From Aestuariirhabdus litorea (GTDB lineage Bacteria; Pseudomonadota; Gammaproteobacteria; Pseudomonadales; Aestuariirhabdaceae), in assembly GCF_003864255.1 (NCBI RefSeq), contig NZ_QWEZ01000002.1, forward strand, positions 124,001-188,000: 64,000 nucleotides of DNA, in the 5' to 3' direction. Both the position numbers and the translations under genes were made by a program. This document shows positions 39,894 to 48,225 of this stretch, in pieces. Position 1 is the first letter of the stretch. Each line of letters begins with the position of its first letter. The notes beneath the pieces were generated by a model. It did not search any database, had not been told where the DNA came from, and worked only from the letters and a program-made list of their open reading frames with translations.

Positions 39894-40583
39894 ATGAACC
39901 TGCTCACTCCCATGCCACCGCTGTTTTTTGTGGCCAGCCTGCTGCTCTCGCTGGGCTCCATCCTGCTGGCGCTCCGACTTGCTCCCTGGCGCGCCCTGCT
40001 GCGAGTGCCCATCAGGCAGCACCTCTGGCTCGGCTCCATTCTGTTTCTGGCGCTGTTCTGGTCTCTGAATGTGAATGTGTCGGGTTTTTTTGCGCTTCAC
40101 CCATTGGCCATTGCCACCCTGGCGATCCTCTTTGGCTGGTCCCTGGCGGTGCTTGCCGGGGCCATGGCCTCCGCCCTGTGGCTGCTGATCAACCCCATTT
40201 TTAGTAGCCAGGCCCAGGGGTTGTGGAGCAACTTTTTCAGCGACCACCTGCTCTCAGTGGTGGTTCCCGTCAGTGCCAGCTGCCTGTTGGCCTATTGGGT
40301 GGGCCGTCTGCCCCGCAAGAACCTGTTTGCATTTACCCTGGGGGTTGGTTTTTTCGGCTCCATCGTCGGCATTTTGGCCACACTACTGGTCAGTGCCGCC
40401 CTCATGTTCAGCCTCGCCAGCGAAGCGCAGTGGCAGCTCTATGCCGATAAGGCGATCTTGCTCCTGTTTCTTGCCTTCGAGGAGGGGGTGATCAACGGCA
40501 TGATGATCACTCTCTTTACAGTGCTGACACCGGACCTGGTCAAAACATTCGATGATCGTGCTTACCTTGACCAACCCCCCTGA
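39894..40583 (+). CDS. CbiM-like integral membrane protein (COG3235-type, ECF permease-related)
   Basis: A 229-residue protein with six or seven hydrophobic helices and no cleavable signal peptide. The stretch NVSGFFALHPLAIATLAILF followed by GWSLAVLAGAMA, and the ending EEGVINGMMITLF plus TFDDRAYL, resemble the COG3235 family annotated as an energy-coupling-factor transporter permease related to CbiM. A metal-binding N-terminus (MHI) as in true CbiM is absent. No EcfA or EcfT genes are next to it, so a transport role is not proven. It is followed by the DsbA-like gene 113 bases downstream, in the same direction. Confidence 0.6.
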   Translation: MNLLTPMPPLFFVASLLLSLGSILLALRLAPWRALLRVPIRQHLWLGSILFLALFWSLNVNVSGFFALHPLAIATLAILFGWSLAVLAGAMASALWLLINPIFSSQAQGLWSNFFSDHLLSVVVPVSASCLLAYWVGRLPRKNLFAFTLGVGFFGSIVGILATLLVSAALMFSLASEAQWQLYADKAILLLFLAFEEGVINGMMITLFTVLTPDLVKTFDDRAYLDQPP

Positions 40584-40696
40584 GCACTGCGCCACACTAA
40601 GCGTAAAGCGATCGTAAATATGATGCTTTTCCCTTTTGTTCGCGCTCCCATCACGGGATAATCTTCTCCCTTAGGAGAAACAGCAGGGCGGTTCCG

Positions 40697-41347
40697 ATGA
40701 AAAAACAGAAACGTGTGGTGCTGGTAGCTGCTCTTGTGCTGCCCGTACTGGTGGTTGTAGGCCTTTGGTTCGCCATGACGCCGCCTGCAGAAACACCCGA
40801 GCTCTCCGCCGCTCGCGCCGAAGCCCTGGTGCGCCCCCACTCCCCTGTTCTAGGCAGCTCCCGCGCCCAGGTCACCCTGGTGGAGTTTCTGGACCCCGCC
40901 TGCGAAACCTGCAAACTGTTTTACCCTGAGGTAAAGAAACTGCTTGCCGGTCACGCTGGCAAGGTAGAGCTGGTGGTCCGCTACGCCCCTTTCCACCGGG
41001 GCTCCGACACTATGGTCAAGATGTTGGTTGCCGCCCAGCGGCAGGGTAAGTTCTGGCCTGTGCTGGAGGTGATGCTGGAGACCCAACAGCAGTGGGCCAT
41101 TAATCATCAGGCGCACCCCGAACTGATGTGGCCGCACCTGGGTGGACTCGGGCTGGACATAGAACAGCTCAAACAGGATATGAAGGACCCCGCCATCGAC
41201 GCCATTATCCAGCAGGATCTGGCGGATGCAGCCACCCTGGGGGTGAAAAAGACACCCGACTTCTTCGTCAATGGGCAGCCACTGCCCCGCTTCGGCTACC
41301 AGGAGCTCCGTGACCTTCTGCTGGATGAGGTGAACCGGGTTTACTGA
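40697..41347 (+). CDS. DsbA-like thioredoxin-fold protein, membrane-anchored or periplasmic
   Basis: A 216-residue protein. A basic start and hydrophobic helix (about 6-28) form an uncleaved anchor or signal peptide. The thioredoxin fold follows with VTLVEFLDPACETCKLFYP: the active site is CETC. The cis-Pro loop is VKKTPDFFVNGQPL. This belongs to the thioredoxin_4/DsbA-DsbG-like group exported to the periplasm, which can oxidise, isomerise or reduce disulfides. No DsbB or DsbD partner is adjacent. The substrate is unknown. Confidence 0.8.
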   Translation: MKKQKRVVLVAALVLPVLVVVGLWFAMTPPAETPELSAARAEALVRPHSPVLGSSRAQVTLVEFLDPACETCKLFYPEVKKLLAGHAGKVELVVRYAPFHRGSDTMVKMLVAAQRQGKFWPVLEVMLETQQQWAINHQAHPELMWPHLGGLGLDIEQLKQDMKDPAIDAIIQQDLADAATLGVKKTPDFFVNGQPLPRFGYQELRDLLLDEVNRVY

Positions 41348-41399
41348 GGCTTGATGTGCCGGCCTGAAGGCCGCCGCTTCATCCCTGGGCCTAACTCTC

Positions 41400-41450
41400 G
41401 GCCCTCCCTGGCTCTCGCGCCATACGACCTACAGGGATGTGGGGAGTGCC
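41400..41450 (-). repeat. Dispersed repeat element, inverted copy B
   Basis: The minus strand reads GGCACTCCCCAC, TGTAGGTCGTAT, GGCGCGAGAGCC and GGGCC in order, matching 39706-39757. The inner 17 bases GTATGGCGCGAGAGCCA also match 39627-39643 exactly. Confidence 0.75.
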
Positions 41451-41544
41451 GATTGCGCAGAAGCACCGCCATCGGCCCGCCCATTCCTTTGATCGTTATC
41501 GGCATCCCTGCCTATCGCGATCTACCTACCTCCTTGTAGGCAAT

Positions 41545-41568
41545 AAAAAAGGCCAGCATAGGCTGGCC
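41545..41568 (-). terminator. Rho-independent terminator of the DUF2892 gene
   Basis: On the minus strand GGCCAGC, a 4-base loop and GCTGGCC (41551-41568) are followed by six T residues (41545-41550). It stands about 60 bases after the DUF2892 stop. Confidence 0.85.
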
Positions 41569-41630
41569 AAAGAAGACAACCGCCGGGCTATTCGCGGACC
41601 CGGCAGCGCTTTAAAAACAGCAAAACCGAA

Positions 41631-41822
41631 TCAGGACTCGCAGCGCTTGCAGGTGCTCAACCCAAGAATGCGATAGAGCGGGCAGAAGCTGATGGTGCCG
41701 GTCAGCAGTGGCACCAGTCCGACCCAGCCCCAAGGGGTCTGGGGACCCACAAATACCAGGCTCAGCAGGGCCAGGCCAACGATGACTCGCAGCGCGCGAT
41801 CAAAGGTTCCAACGTTACTCAT
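41631..41822 (-). CDS. DUF2892 family small inner-membrane protein
   Basis: A 63-residue protein with two hydrophobic segments (about 11-27 and 32-48) and the family pattern MSNVGTFDRALRVIVGLALL, GWVGLVPLLTG, CPLYRILGLSTC. This matches DUF2892, the membrane portion of YgaP-like proteins, without the rhodanese domain. The three cysteines near the C-terminus are typical. The function is not established; members often occur with sulfur or redox genes. AGGAG precedes the ATG. A Crp/Fnr-type regulator lies directly upstream on the same strand, with a possible operator between. Confidence 0.85.
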   Translation of the reverse strand: MSNVGTFDRALRVIVGLALLSLVFVGPQTPWGWVGLVPLLTGTISFCPLYRILGLSTCKRCES

Positions 41823-41890
41823 TATCCACTCTCCTATGCGGGGACATCGACTGAACAGGATGCAAGCATAGGGGGCACCGAGCCTCGGCT

Positions 41891-41909
41891 CAGTGACTTT
41901 CTCACACTG
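41891..41909. promoter_or_regulatory. Possible operator between the Crp/Fnr gene and the DUF2892 gene
   Basis: CAGTG (41891-41895) and CACTG (41905-41909) form an inverted repeat; inside it GTGA-N5-TCAC gives a second symmetry one base different from the Crp N6 spacing. It could be a site for the adjacent regulator, but it is short. Confidence 0.3.
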
Positions 41910-41932
41910 GGAACAGGTTTAGGGCATAGGTA

Positions 41933-42610
41933 TTACTGTGAAAGCAGCAGATCAATGCGCTGCTGCAAGCCCACTGCATCGATCACCTCAATGCGCCCAC
42001 GCCCCAACTGCAGCCACCCATTGGACTCGAAATCCTTGAGGTGCCGACTAACCACTTCGCGTGCGGTGCCCAGCTCCTCGGCAAGGTTCTGGTGAGTCAG
42101 TCCTATCTGCTGGCCTGCATTGCGCACCAGGTAACGGGCCAGACGGACATCGATCCTTTCGAAGGCGATCTGTTGTACCAGCGTAATCAGACGTGACAAT
42201 CGCTCACTGTAGGTATTGAACACGAATTCCCGCAGGGCAACCGACTCCTCCAGCGCCCGCTCGAAGACCCGGACGGGGATTGCAACCGCTTTGAGCGCCG
42301 TTTCACTGACCCCTTCGGCGGGGTAGGGGGAGTGGGCGAAAAGGCAGGAGGTAGTTAGCACACAGGATCCACCATCGTCGATATGGTAGAGCACGATCTC
42401 ACGCCCCTGTTCGGAGCGGGCAAACACCTTTACCGACCCCTCGAGCACAATCAGGTAGTTATCGCAGGCGTCCCCCTGCCGGAACAGGGTGGTCTGCGCC
42501 GGCACCTCCACCAGCATCGCATTTTCCAGCGCACGGGCTGCCGCGGCGTCCGCCAATAGTTTGGCCAGTGCGGGTATCTTTTCCAGTGCAGAGGGGCTGA
42601 AGGGCTGCAT
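41933..42610 (-). CDS. Crp/Fnr family transcription regulator
   Basis: A 225-residue regulator. The cyclic-nucleotide-like beta barrel spans roughly 20-130 (LFRQGDACDNYLIVLEGSVKV, then REIVLYHIDDGGSCVLTTSCLF). The C-terminal winged helix has LTHQNLAEELGTAREVVSRHL as recognition helix. It lacks the N-terminal four-cysteine cluster of Fnr, and the cAMP-binding RxS pattern of Crp is not evident. Two cysteines (GDACDN and GGSCVLTTSC region) could sense redox state; this is conjecture. It starts two bases after the stop of the TPR gene and precedes the DUF2892 gene, a likely target. Confidence 0.88.
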   Translation of the reverse strand: MQPFSPSALEKIPALAKLLADAAAARALENAMLVEVPAQTTLFRQGDACDNYLIVLEGSVKVFARSEQGREIVLYHIDDGGSCVLTTSCLFAHSPYPAEGVSETALKAVAIPVRVFERALEESVALREFVFNTYSERLSRLITLVQQIAFERIDVRLARYLVRNAGQQIGLTHQNLAEELGTAREVVSRHLKDFESNGWLQLGRGRIEVIDAVGLQQRIDLLLSQ

Positions 42611-42612
42611 TT

Positions 42613-43443
42613 TTACTCCTGAAGCTGTTTGATCAGCGCGGTTAGACTCTTGCTCAACTCGGCGGCGGCCTTGTCATCCCGGCGAATTTCAAGCCAGGTT
42701 TTTCCACTGACCGGATGGGCGATCGAACAGAGGTTCTTCGCCCGATCACAGCGCGCTTCCACGTAGGGGTTGATGCCGAATACCCGGAGTTTCGCATTGC
42801 TGTACTGGTAACCGTTTTCACCGGCGCGCCTAAGGGTCACCATCAACTCCCCTCTCTGAGGTACCGACAACTGGTAGAGGTGATCATCAGCCCGGTCCAG
42901 GTTCAGCACCCGGCTATCGCGCACGACGAAGTTACGCAGCAGTCCGTTGATGTGGAGTAACAGCGCCTCCTGGGTCGAATCGGTCAGGTAGAGGCTCTTT
43001 AGCTGTTGCATCCAGGTATCCGCTTGTTGCGTCCCGGCATTAACGACTGAGGCCCGATCGGGTTCAGGGCTGGCCAGGGGCTTGGCCTCGCGCTCCTCGA
43101 TCAGGGTCAGCAGCTCGAGGGCATCCCGATAATACTCCCCCTCTTTCTGGGTCTGCTGAAGGTACTTCTCCAGGGTTTCCCGAGCCAGCTGCAGCTTCCC
43201 ATTGTGGTGGAGCACTTCACCGTAGACGTAATAAAACTCCGCCGGGGGGGGGATCTGCAAGGCGACGGCACGCTGCAGGTACTGCTCAGCCTCCCTGAAA
43301 TTACCCAATCGCACATGGCGCTGGGCTGCCAGCAGATAGCGGTCCATCTCCATTTCGGGTGACAACGCCTGCGCCGGCATAGCGGGCAGCAGCACCAGCA
43401 GGACTACCCCTAGCGTTCGTGTAATGATCCCCTGTCTCTTCAT
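42613..43443 (-). CDS. Exported TPR-repeat protein of unknown function
   Basis: A 276-residue protein from the ATG at 43443. A signal peptide is clear (KRQGIITRTLGVVLLVLLPA, cleavage near AQA-LS). Two tetratricopeptide-like helix pairs follow (about 30-95: AAQRHVRLGNFREAEQYLQR and EVLHHNGKLQLARETLEK). The C-terminal 120 residues form a beta-rich part with two cysteines (ARCDRAKNLCSIAH), possibly a disulfide. I do not recognise the family. It lies between nfeD and the Crp/Fnr gene, co-directional with both. Confidence 0.75.
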   Translation of the reverse strand: MKRQGIITRTLGVVLLVLLPAMPAQALSPEMEMDRYLLAAQRHVRLGNFREAEQYLQRAVALQIPPPAEFYYVYGEVLHHNGKLQLARETLEKYLQQTQKEGEYYRDALELLTLIEEREAKPLASPEPDRASVVNAGTQQADTWMQQLKSLYLTDSTQEALLLHINGLLRNFVVRDSRVLNLDRADDHLYQLSVPQRGELMVTLRRAGENGYQYSNAKLRVFGINPYVEARCDRAKNLCSIAHPVSGKTWLEIRRDDKAAAELSKSLTALIKQLQE

Positions 43444-43482
43444 TGCCTTGGCCTCCCCCGCCCACCTCAATATCCGTCAGGC

Positions 43483-43932
43483 CTAGCGCCTGACCGCTTC
43501 GACCCGCAGTACCAGATCCTCGAGTCCCACCACCTTCACCAGGGTGCCCTTGGGCAAGTCCTCCCCGCTGACGCTCCAGAAGCTGTCATCGACACGGATC
43601 TTGCCCCGCCCCTGGCGTATCGGCTCCCAGAGTTCAAACTCACGACCTATATAGGCGCGGCCACGCTGGTTAAGCCCTTCGCTGGCATCTCCCGCACGAT
43701 TACGCTGGGCGTACCACCAACCCACGGCGGTCGCCAGCGAGAGGAGTGCAAAGGTTAGCCATTGAGTCTCCCAGCCCATGCCCGGCACCACCCACTTGAT
43801 CACCCCCACCGTCGCCGCCGACAGGCCGATCCACAGCAGGTAGCCTCCCGCCCCCAGTACCTCGAGCACCAGCAACAGAACCCCCAGCCCCAGCCAGACC
43901 CAAAAGCTGACCCCTTCCAGAAGCGCGATCAA
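43483..43932 (-). CDS. NfeD family membrane protein (YbbJ-like)
   Basis: A 149-residue protein with two to three membrane helices in the first 75 residues and a C-terminal OB-fold domain (about 90-148: [20 protein letters not shown], then [22 protein letters not shown]). This is the short NfeD type without the N-terminal serine-protease part. It overlaps the SPFH gene by four bases; E. coli has the same pair, QmcA-YbbJ. NfeD proteins are thought to assist assembly of stomatin-like complexes. Confidence 0.9.
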   Translation of the reverse strand: MIALLEGVSFWVWLGLGVLLLVLEVLGAGGYLLWIGLSAATVGVIKWVVPGMGWETQWLTFALLSLATAVGWWYAQRNRAGDASEGLNQRGRAYIGREFELWEPIRQGRGKIRVDDSFWSVSGEDLPKGTLVKVVGLEDLVLRVEAVRR

Positions 43933-44867
43933 GCCTTGGCCTCCGGGTTCTTCTCCTGCAGCGCCGTCTTTAACAGGTCGCCGATGCCGGCCACGCTGCC
44001 GATCACTGCGCTGGCTTCCAGCGGCATCATGATCAGCTTGCTGTTCTCCGCACTGCCAATCTGTCCCAGTGCATCCACGTATTTTTGCGCGATAAAGTAA
44101 TTGATCGCCTGCATATCGCCGCTGGCGATCGCACGGGAAACCATATCGGTCGCCTTCGCCTCGGCTTCCGCCGCTCGCTCGCGCGCCTCTGCAGCGAGGA
44201 AGGCGGCCTGCCGTTCCCCCTCGGCCTTGAGGATCTGCCCCTGTTTCTCACCCTCGGCGGTCAGGATCTCTGCCTGCCGCTTACCTTCTGCAGTGAGGAT
44301 GGAGGCCCGCTTCTCTCGCTCCGCCTTCATCTGATTGGCCATGGCGTTCACCAGGTCCTGGGGCGGCGTGATGTCCTTGATCTCGATCCGCGTCACCTTG
44401 ACCCCCCAGGGATTGGTGGCAGCGTCCACGGTCACCAGCAGGCGCTCGTTGATCTGGTCACGCTGGGAGAGCATGGCGTCCAGCTCGAGGGAGCCCAGCA
44501 CGGTGCGGATATTGGTCATGGTGAGGTTGCGAATGGCGTGTTCCAGCCCACTCACCTCGTAGGCGGCCTGGGCAGAGTTCACCACCTGGTAGAAGCAGAC
44601 CGCATCGATGGTCACCATCGCGTTATCCCGGCTGATCACCTCCTGGGGAGGGATATCCAGCACCTGCTCCATCATGTTCATTTTGTGACCGATCTGGTCC
44701 ATCACCGGCACGATGATATTGAGCCCCGGCTTCAGGCTACGGGTAAAGCGCCCAAAGCGCTCCACCGTCCACTGATACCCCTGGGGAACCGACTTGACCC
44801 CCATAAATACGATCGAGAGGAAGAACATCACCACCAGGGCGATGACGATCAAAGATTCCGTTACCAT
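43929..44867 (-). CDS. qmcA: SPFH/stomatin family protein (QmcA-like)
   Basis: A 312-residue band-7 protein. An N-terminal membrane helix (about 5-25) precedes the SPFH domain ([20 protein letters not shown] through [15 protein letters not shown]). A long coiled coil with repeated AEGxxQAxILxAEG units follows (about 185-245), and the C-terminus is hydrophobic/neutral. Such proteins form large cage-like membrane microdomain complexes, often with FtsH. It lies just downstream of the solitary secretion ATPase (42 bases) and overlaps nfeD. Confidence 0.92.
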   Translation of the reverse strand: MVTESLIVIALVVMFFLSIVFMGVKSVPQGYQWTVERFGRFTRSLKPGLNIIVPVMDQIGHKMNMMEQVLDIPPQEVISRDNAMVTIDAVCFYQVVNSAQAAYEVSGLEHAIRNLTMTNIRTVLGSLELDAMLSQRDQINERLLVTVDAATNPWGVKVTRIEIKDITPPQDLVNAMANQMKAEREKRASILTAEGKRQAEILTAEGEKQGQILKAEGERQAAFLAAEARERAAEAEAKATDMVSRAIASGDMQAINYFIAQKYVDALGQIGSAENSKLIMMPLEASAVIGSVAGIGDLLKTALQEKNPEAKA

Positions 44868-44909
44868 GCTGATTCCCTGTTTTCTGTGCCGACCCTTGGC
44901 CAGCGGCTC

Positions 44910-46706
44910 CTATTCGCGGACCTCGGCACTGCGGTCCCGCTCCTGCTCAGGGGTCACCCGCAACACCTCGGCTATGGTGGTAACCCCCTGGGCCACCTTC
45001 TGCGCCCCACTGAGACGCAGGCTTTTCATTCCTTCGCGAAACGCCTGGCGCCGCAGGGCGGCCAGGTCACAACGCTCGTCGATAAGCTCCTTGAGATTAT
45101 CCACCAGCGGCATGATTTCGTATACGCCTGCCCGCCCCCGATAGCCGGTCTGTCGACATTCATCACAGCCCACCGGTTCAAACATCTGCTTGGGGGGGGG
45201 CAGCTTCCAGGGTCGGGTCAAACTTCGCCAGGCCGCCTGGTCCACCTCAGCAGACCGTTTGCACAGGGGGCAGAGCGTCCTCACCAGGCGCTGTGCCATC
45301 ACCCCGTTGATGGTGGATTTCACCATGTAGGGGGGTATACCCAACTCCAGCAGGCGACTCACCGCAGAGGGCGCATCGTTGGTGTGCAGGGTCGAGAGCA
45401 CCAGGTGCCCGGTGAGCGCCGCCTGCATCGCCATCTCGGCGGTCTCCAGGTCACGGATCTCGCCAATCATGATGATGTCCGGGTCCTGACGCATGAGAGC
45501 GCGCACGCCGCTGGCGAAATCGAGACCGATGGAGTGGTGAACCTGCATCTGGTTAAAGGCGGGCTCCACCATCTCGATCGGGTCCTCAATGGAGCAGACG
45601 TTGACCTCGGAGGTCGCCAGCGCCTTTAACGAGGAGTAGAGCGTAGTGGTCTTTCCCGAGCCGGTGGGTCCGGTCACCAGCACAATCCCGTTGGGCTGGT
45701 TGATCATCCCCTGCCAGCGGACATTATCCTCCCGCCCCAACCCCAGCTCAGAGAAACTTTTGAGCAGTACATCGGGGTCAAACACCCGCATCACCAGCTT
45801 TTCACCAAAGGCCGTGGGGAGCGTCGACAGGCGCAGTTCCACCTCATTGCCCTCCAGGCTTTTGGTCTTCAGGCGGCCATCCTGGGGCTTGCGTTTTTCG
45901 GCCACATTCATGCGCCCGAGGATCTTGATACGGCTGGTCACCGCGGCATTCACCTTGGCCGGAAAGTCGTACACATTATGCAGCACACCATCGATACGAA
46001 ATCGCACCTTGCCCTGCTCCCGCCGGGGTTCAATATGGATATCGCTGGCACGTTGCTCGAAGGCGTATTGCAGCAGCCAGTCGACGATGTTGACGATGTG
46101 CTGGTCATTGGCGTCTGGCGCCTGCAGGTTACCCAGCTCCAGCAACTGCTCGAAGTTGCCCAGGGTGCGGCTGTGACCCGCATCCTCGCCCACGGCGTGG
46201 GAGACCGATTGCGAAAGTTTGAAAAACTCGGCGGAATAGCGGCGGATATCGGCCGGATTGGCGACCACCCGTTTAATCTCACGCCGCAGCACATGGCGCA
46301 GGTTCTCCTCCCAGCCCCGCATGAAAGGCTGGGCACTGGCAATGGTGACGGTCTCGTCGTCCATCTCCAGCGCCAGAATCTGGTGGCGCTCTGCAAAGGC
46401 CTGGGACATCAGCGGGATCACCCGCTGCACATCCACCTTAAGGGGGTCGATATGGTAGAGGGGCTGGCCAGCCCACTCGGCCAGCCAGCGGCTCAGGTAA
46501 TCAAGATCCAGCGGGCGATCACTGCCATCATGGCGGGTAAAACCATGCCCCGCGACAAACTCCAGCGGATGCAGGCGCGACTGGCTGGAGGCCCGGGGGC
46601 GTGCCAACACCTCTTCGGCCTGATCCGGCGTAATGATGTTTTTCGCCATCAACTGCCGCACAACCGCAGACAGGTCGAGCAACTGCTCGTCCACCATCAC
46701 TTTCAT
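44910..46706 (-). CDS. GspE/PilB-type secretion ATPase
   Basis: A 598-residue type II/IV secretion ATPase. An N-terminal MshEN-like domain lies at about 1-160. The catalytic part has Walker A GPTGSGKTTTLYS, an Asp box MIGEIRDLETAEMA, His box LSTLHTNDAPSAVSRLLELG and the Zn-binding cysteines LCPLCK and CDECRQTGY typical of GspE and PilB. No other pilin, secretin or inner-membrane gene is adjacent, so its machine must be encoded elsewhere. It overlaps the CYTH gene by four bases and lies 42 bases upstream of the SPFH gene. Confidence 0.92.
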   Translation of the reverse strand: MKVMVDEQLLDLSAVVRQLMAKNIITPDQAEEVLARPRASSQSRLHPLEFVAGHGFTRHDGSDRPLDLDYLSRWLAEWAGQPLYHIDPLKVDVQRVIPLMSQAFAERHQILALEMDDETVTIASAQPFMRGWEENLRHVLRREIKRVVANPADIRRYSAEFFKLSQSVSHAVGEDAGHSRTLGNFEQLLELGNLQAPDANDQHIVNIVDWLLQYAFEQRASDIHIEPRREQGKVRFRIDGVLHNVYDFPAKVNAAVTSRIKILGRMNVAEKRKPQDGRLKTKSLEGNEVELRLSTLPTAFGEKLVMRVFDPDVLLKSFSELGLGREDNVRWQGMINQPNGIVLVTGPTGSGKTTTLYSSLKALATSEVNVCSIEDPIEMVEPAFNQMQVHHSIGLDFASGVRALMRQDPDIIMIGEIRDLETAEMAMQAALTGHLVLSTLHTNDAPSAVSRLLELGIPPYMVKSTINGVMAQRLVRTLCPLCKRSAEVDQAAWRSLTRPWKLPPPKQMFEPVGCDECRQTGYRGRAGVYEIMPLVDNLKELIDERCDLAALRRQAFREGMKSLRLSGAQKVAQGVTTIAEVLRVTPEQERDRSAEVRE

Positions 46707-47320
46707 TCTGGCTGCCCCATCAGCCGATAGCCGCGCTGCGCCTTGCTGGCATCACCCGGCACCAACTCCACCGTCTTCGACAGCAGGTCGGCCACCTCCT
46801 GCAGCGCCCGCTCATCGCCCGCCTTAAGTTCCAGCTCCAGCTCACAGATCGGCAGCTGTCGTCCTCCCGCTACTACCTGCCCCTGATCCAGCGCCACCTC
46901 GATCAGGCCCGGGTTCTCTCCTGCCCACTCCAGCAGCCAGCACTCACGCTCGAAGTCGGTATTGAAACAGGGCAGCAGGTTGGCCTTGATGCGCTCATCC
47001 AGCGGCCAATGCTGCTCGTCGAGCAGCTCGAGATCGATGGTTTCGCTGGCCAGAGGCCACTCCCACTCCTCCCGCCGACTCAGCCCACCGCTGCGCTCCC
47101 CACTGGTTTTCAGCGTTTGTATATAGCCCGATGCGAGGTGGCGCACCCTCAAGGCGACCCGGTTAGCGCGCAAATCAAACTGTGGCGTATCGTAGTAACA
47201 GTTCAGCAGGCGTTGGCTCCCCTGGTATTGCGCCTGCTCGGACTGCAGAAGTGGATGGCTGCGCAGAGGCTCGACCTGGTCGGGCGACAGCAGTAGTTTC
47301 AGTTCCGTTTCCAGCGCCAT
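46703..47320 (-). CDS. CYTH-domain protein (inorganic triphosphatase-like)
   Basis: A 205-residue single-domain protein. The N-terminal ETELKL is the ExExK signature of the CYTH tunnel fold, with further charged strands VALRVRHLASGYIQTLK and EWPL, and IEVALDQGQVV and ELELELKAGD later on. CYTH proteins hydrolyse triphosphate or make cAMP; this compact form most resembles the N-half of E. coli YgiF, without its CHAD domain. Physiological substrate is unknown. It heads the leftward operon with the GspE-type ATPase. Confidence 0.88.
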   Translation of the reverse strand: MALETELKLLLSPDQVEPLRSHPLLQSEQAQYQGSQRLLNCYYDTPQFDLRANRVALRVRHLASGYIQTLKTSGERSGGLSRREEWEWPLASETIDLELLDEQHWPLDERIKANLLPCFNTDFERECWLLEWAGENPGLIEVALDQGQVVAGGRQLPICELELELKAGDERALQEVADLLSKTVELVPGDASKAQRGYRLMGQPE

Positions 47321-47524
47321 AACTCTGTTTTCCTTGAGATTTCAGGATAAAAACCATGCTAACAAGGGTACTTGCGCTACCCTTGTGTTACCAGTGTAAA
47401 TGCCGCAAAAATCATGATCGACAATAATGGCCAGCAGGGCTCGCCGTAATTTCTGCCCCGAGGGACTGGCCACCCATTGACCAGATTCGTATACTTGCGC
47501 CCACTTTAAACAGGACCCTTTATT
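47321..47524. promoter_or_regulatory. Divergent CYTH / DUF47-PiT intergenic region
   Basis: This 204-base stretch separates divergent genes and must hold both promoters. I see no Pho box (no pair of CTGTCAT-like 7-mers in phase), no riboswitch and no strong promoter pair. Confidence 0.35.
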
Positions 47525-48205
47525 ATGGTTGCCAACTCACCCTTTTCCAGAATGTTCGGACGCTCCCCGATCGGCCCGATCCAGGAGCATATCAGCAAGG
47601 CGCATGAGTGCGCCGAACAACTGCTACCCTTTATCGATGCGGCCATGGCCGGCGACTGGGAAGAGGCCAAGCGCCTGCAGAAGGCGCTGTCGGCGCTCGA
47701 AGAGGAGGCCGACCGCCTTAAGAAAAACGTGCGTCTGTCGCTGCCCAAGAGTCTGTTTCTCCCCGTTCCCCGTAACGACCTGCTGGACATAGTCACGGTG
47801 CAGGACAAAGTGGCCAACCGCGCCAAAGATATCGCCGGCCTGATGCTGGGCCGCCAGATGATGGTGCCCGCCCCCCTACAGGGTGCTTTTCGCCGCTATC
47901 TTGAGCGCTCCATCGAAACCTCTGCCCAGGCGGTCAAAGCGATCCACGAGCTGGACGAGCTGCTGGAAACCGGTTTCCGCGGGCGCGAGGTCAGTGTAGT
48001 CGAGGCGATGATCGAAGAACTCGACAAGATCGAAGGCGATACCGATGACCTGCAGGTCGCGCTGCGCCGGGCGCTTTTCAAAATGGAGCAGGATCTGCCA
48101 CCGGTGGATGTCATGTTCCTCTATCGTGTCATTGACTGGGTGGGGGATCTTGCTGATCGCGCCTCCCGTGTCGGATCTCGCCTGCAGTTACTGCTGGCCC
48201 GTTAA
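47525..48205 (+). CDS. DUF47 (PhoU-like) phosphate transport regulator
   Basis: A 226-residue, mainly helical PhoU-like protein of the TIGR00153/DUF47 family. Characteristic segments include the SPFSRMFGRSPIGPIQEH start, LRKNV-type KNVRLSLPKSLFLPVPRNDL and the acidic EELDKIEGDTDDLQVALR stretch. The gene is 20 bases upstream of a PiT transporter. PhoU-like proteins of this kind commonly pair with PiT and are thought to control it. There is no ATPase or kinase motif. Confidence 0.92.
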   Translation: MVANSPFSRMFGRSPIGPIQEHISKAHECAEQLLPFIDAAMAGDWEEAKRLQKALSALEEEADRLKKNVRLSLPKSLFLPVPRNDLLDIVTVQDKVANRAKDIAGLMLGRQMMVPAPLQGAFRRYLERSIETSAQAVKAIHELDELLETGFRGREVSVVEAMIEELDKIEGDTDDLQVALRRALFKMEQDLPPVDVMFLYRVIDWVGDLADRASRVGSRLQLLLAR

Positions 48206-48225
48206 CGAATTCGGATACAAAGCTT

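Larger units (their letters stand above)
41348..41630. other. Second repeat-bearing intergenic island
   Basis: This 283-base stretch contains GCCGGCCTGAAGGCCG-type palindromes, an inverted copy of the 39.7-kb repeat (41400-41450), a more diverged CTATCGCGATCTACCTA segment near 41512-41528, and the terminator of the leftward DUF2892 gene. No convincing gene is present. Confidence 0.6.

Noticed and set aside
44085-45629. A 514-codon plus-strand frame opposite the SPFH and GspE-type genes
   Set aside because: Crosses two confident genes; His/Arg/Gly-rich composition typical of antisense frames.
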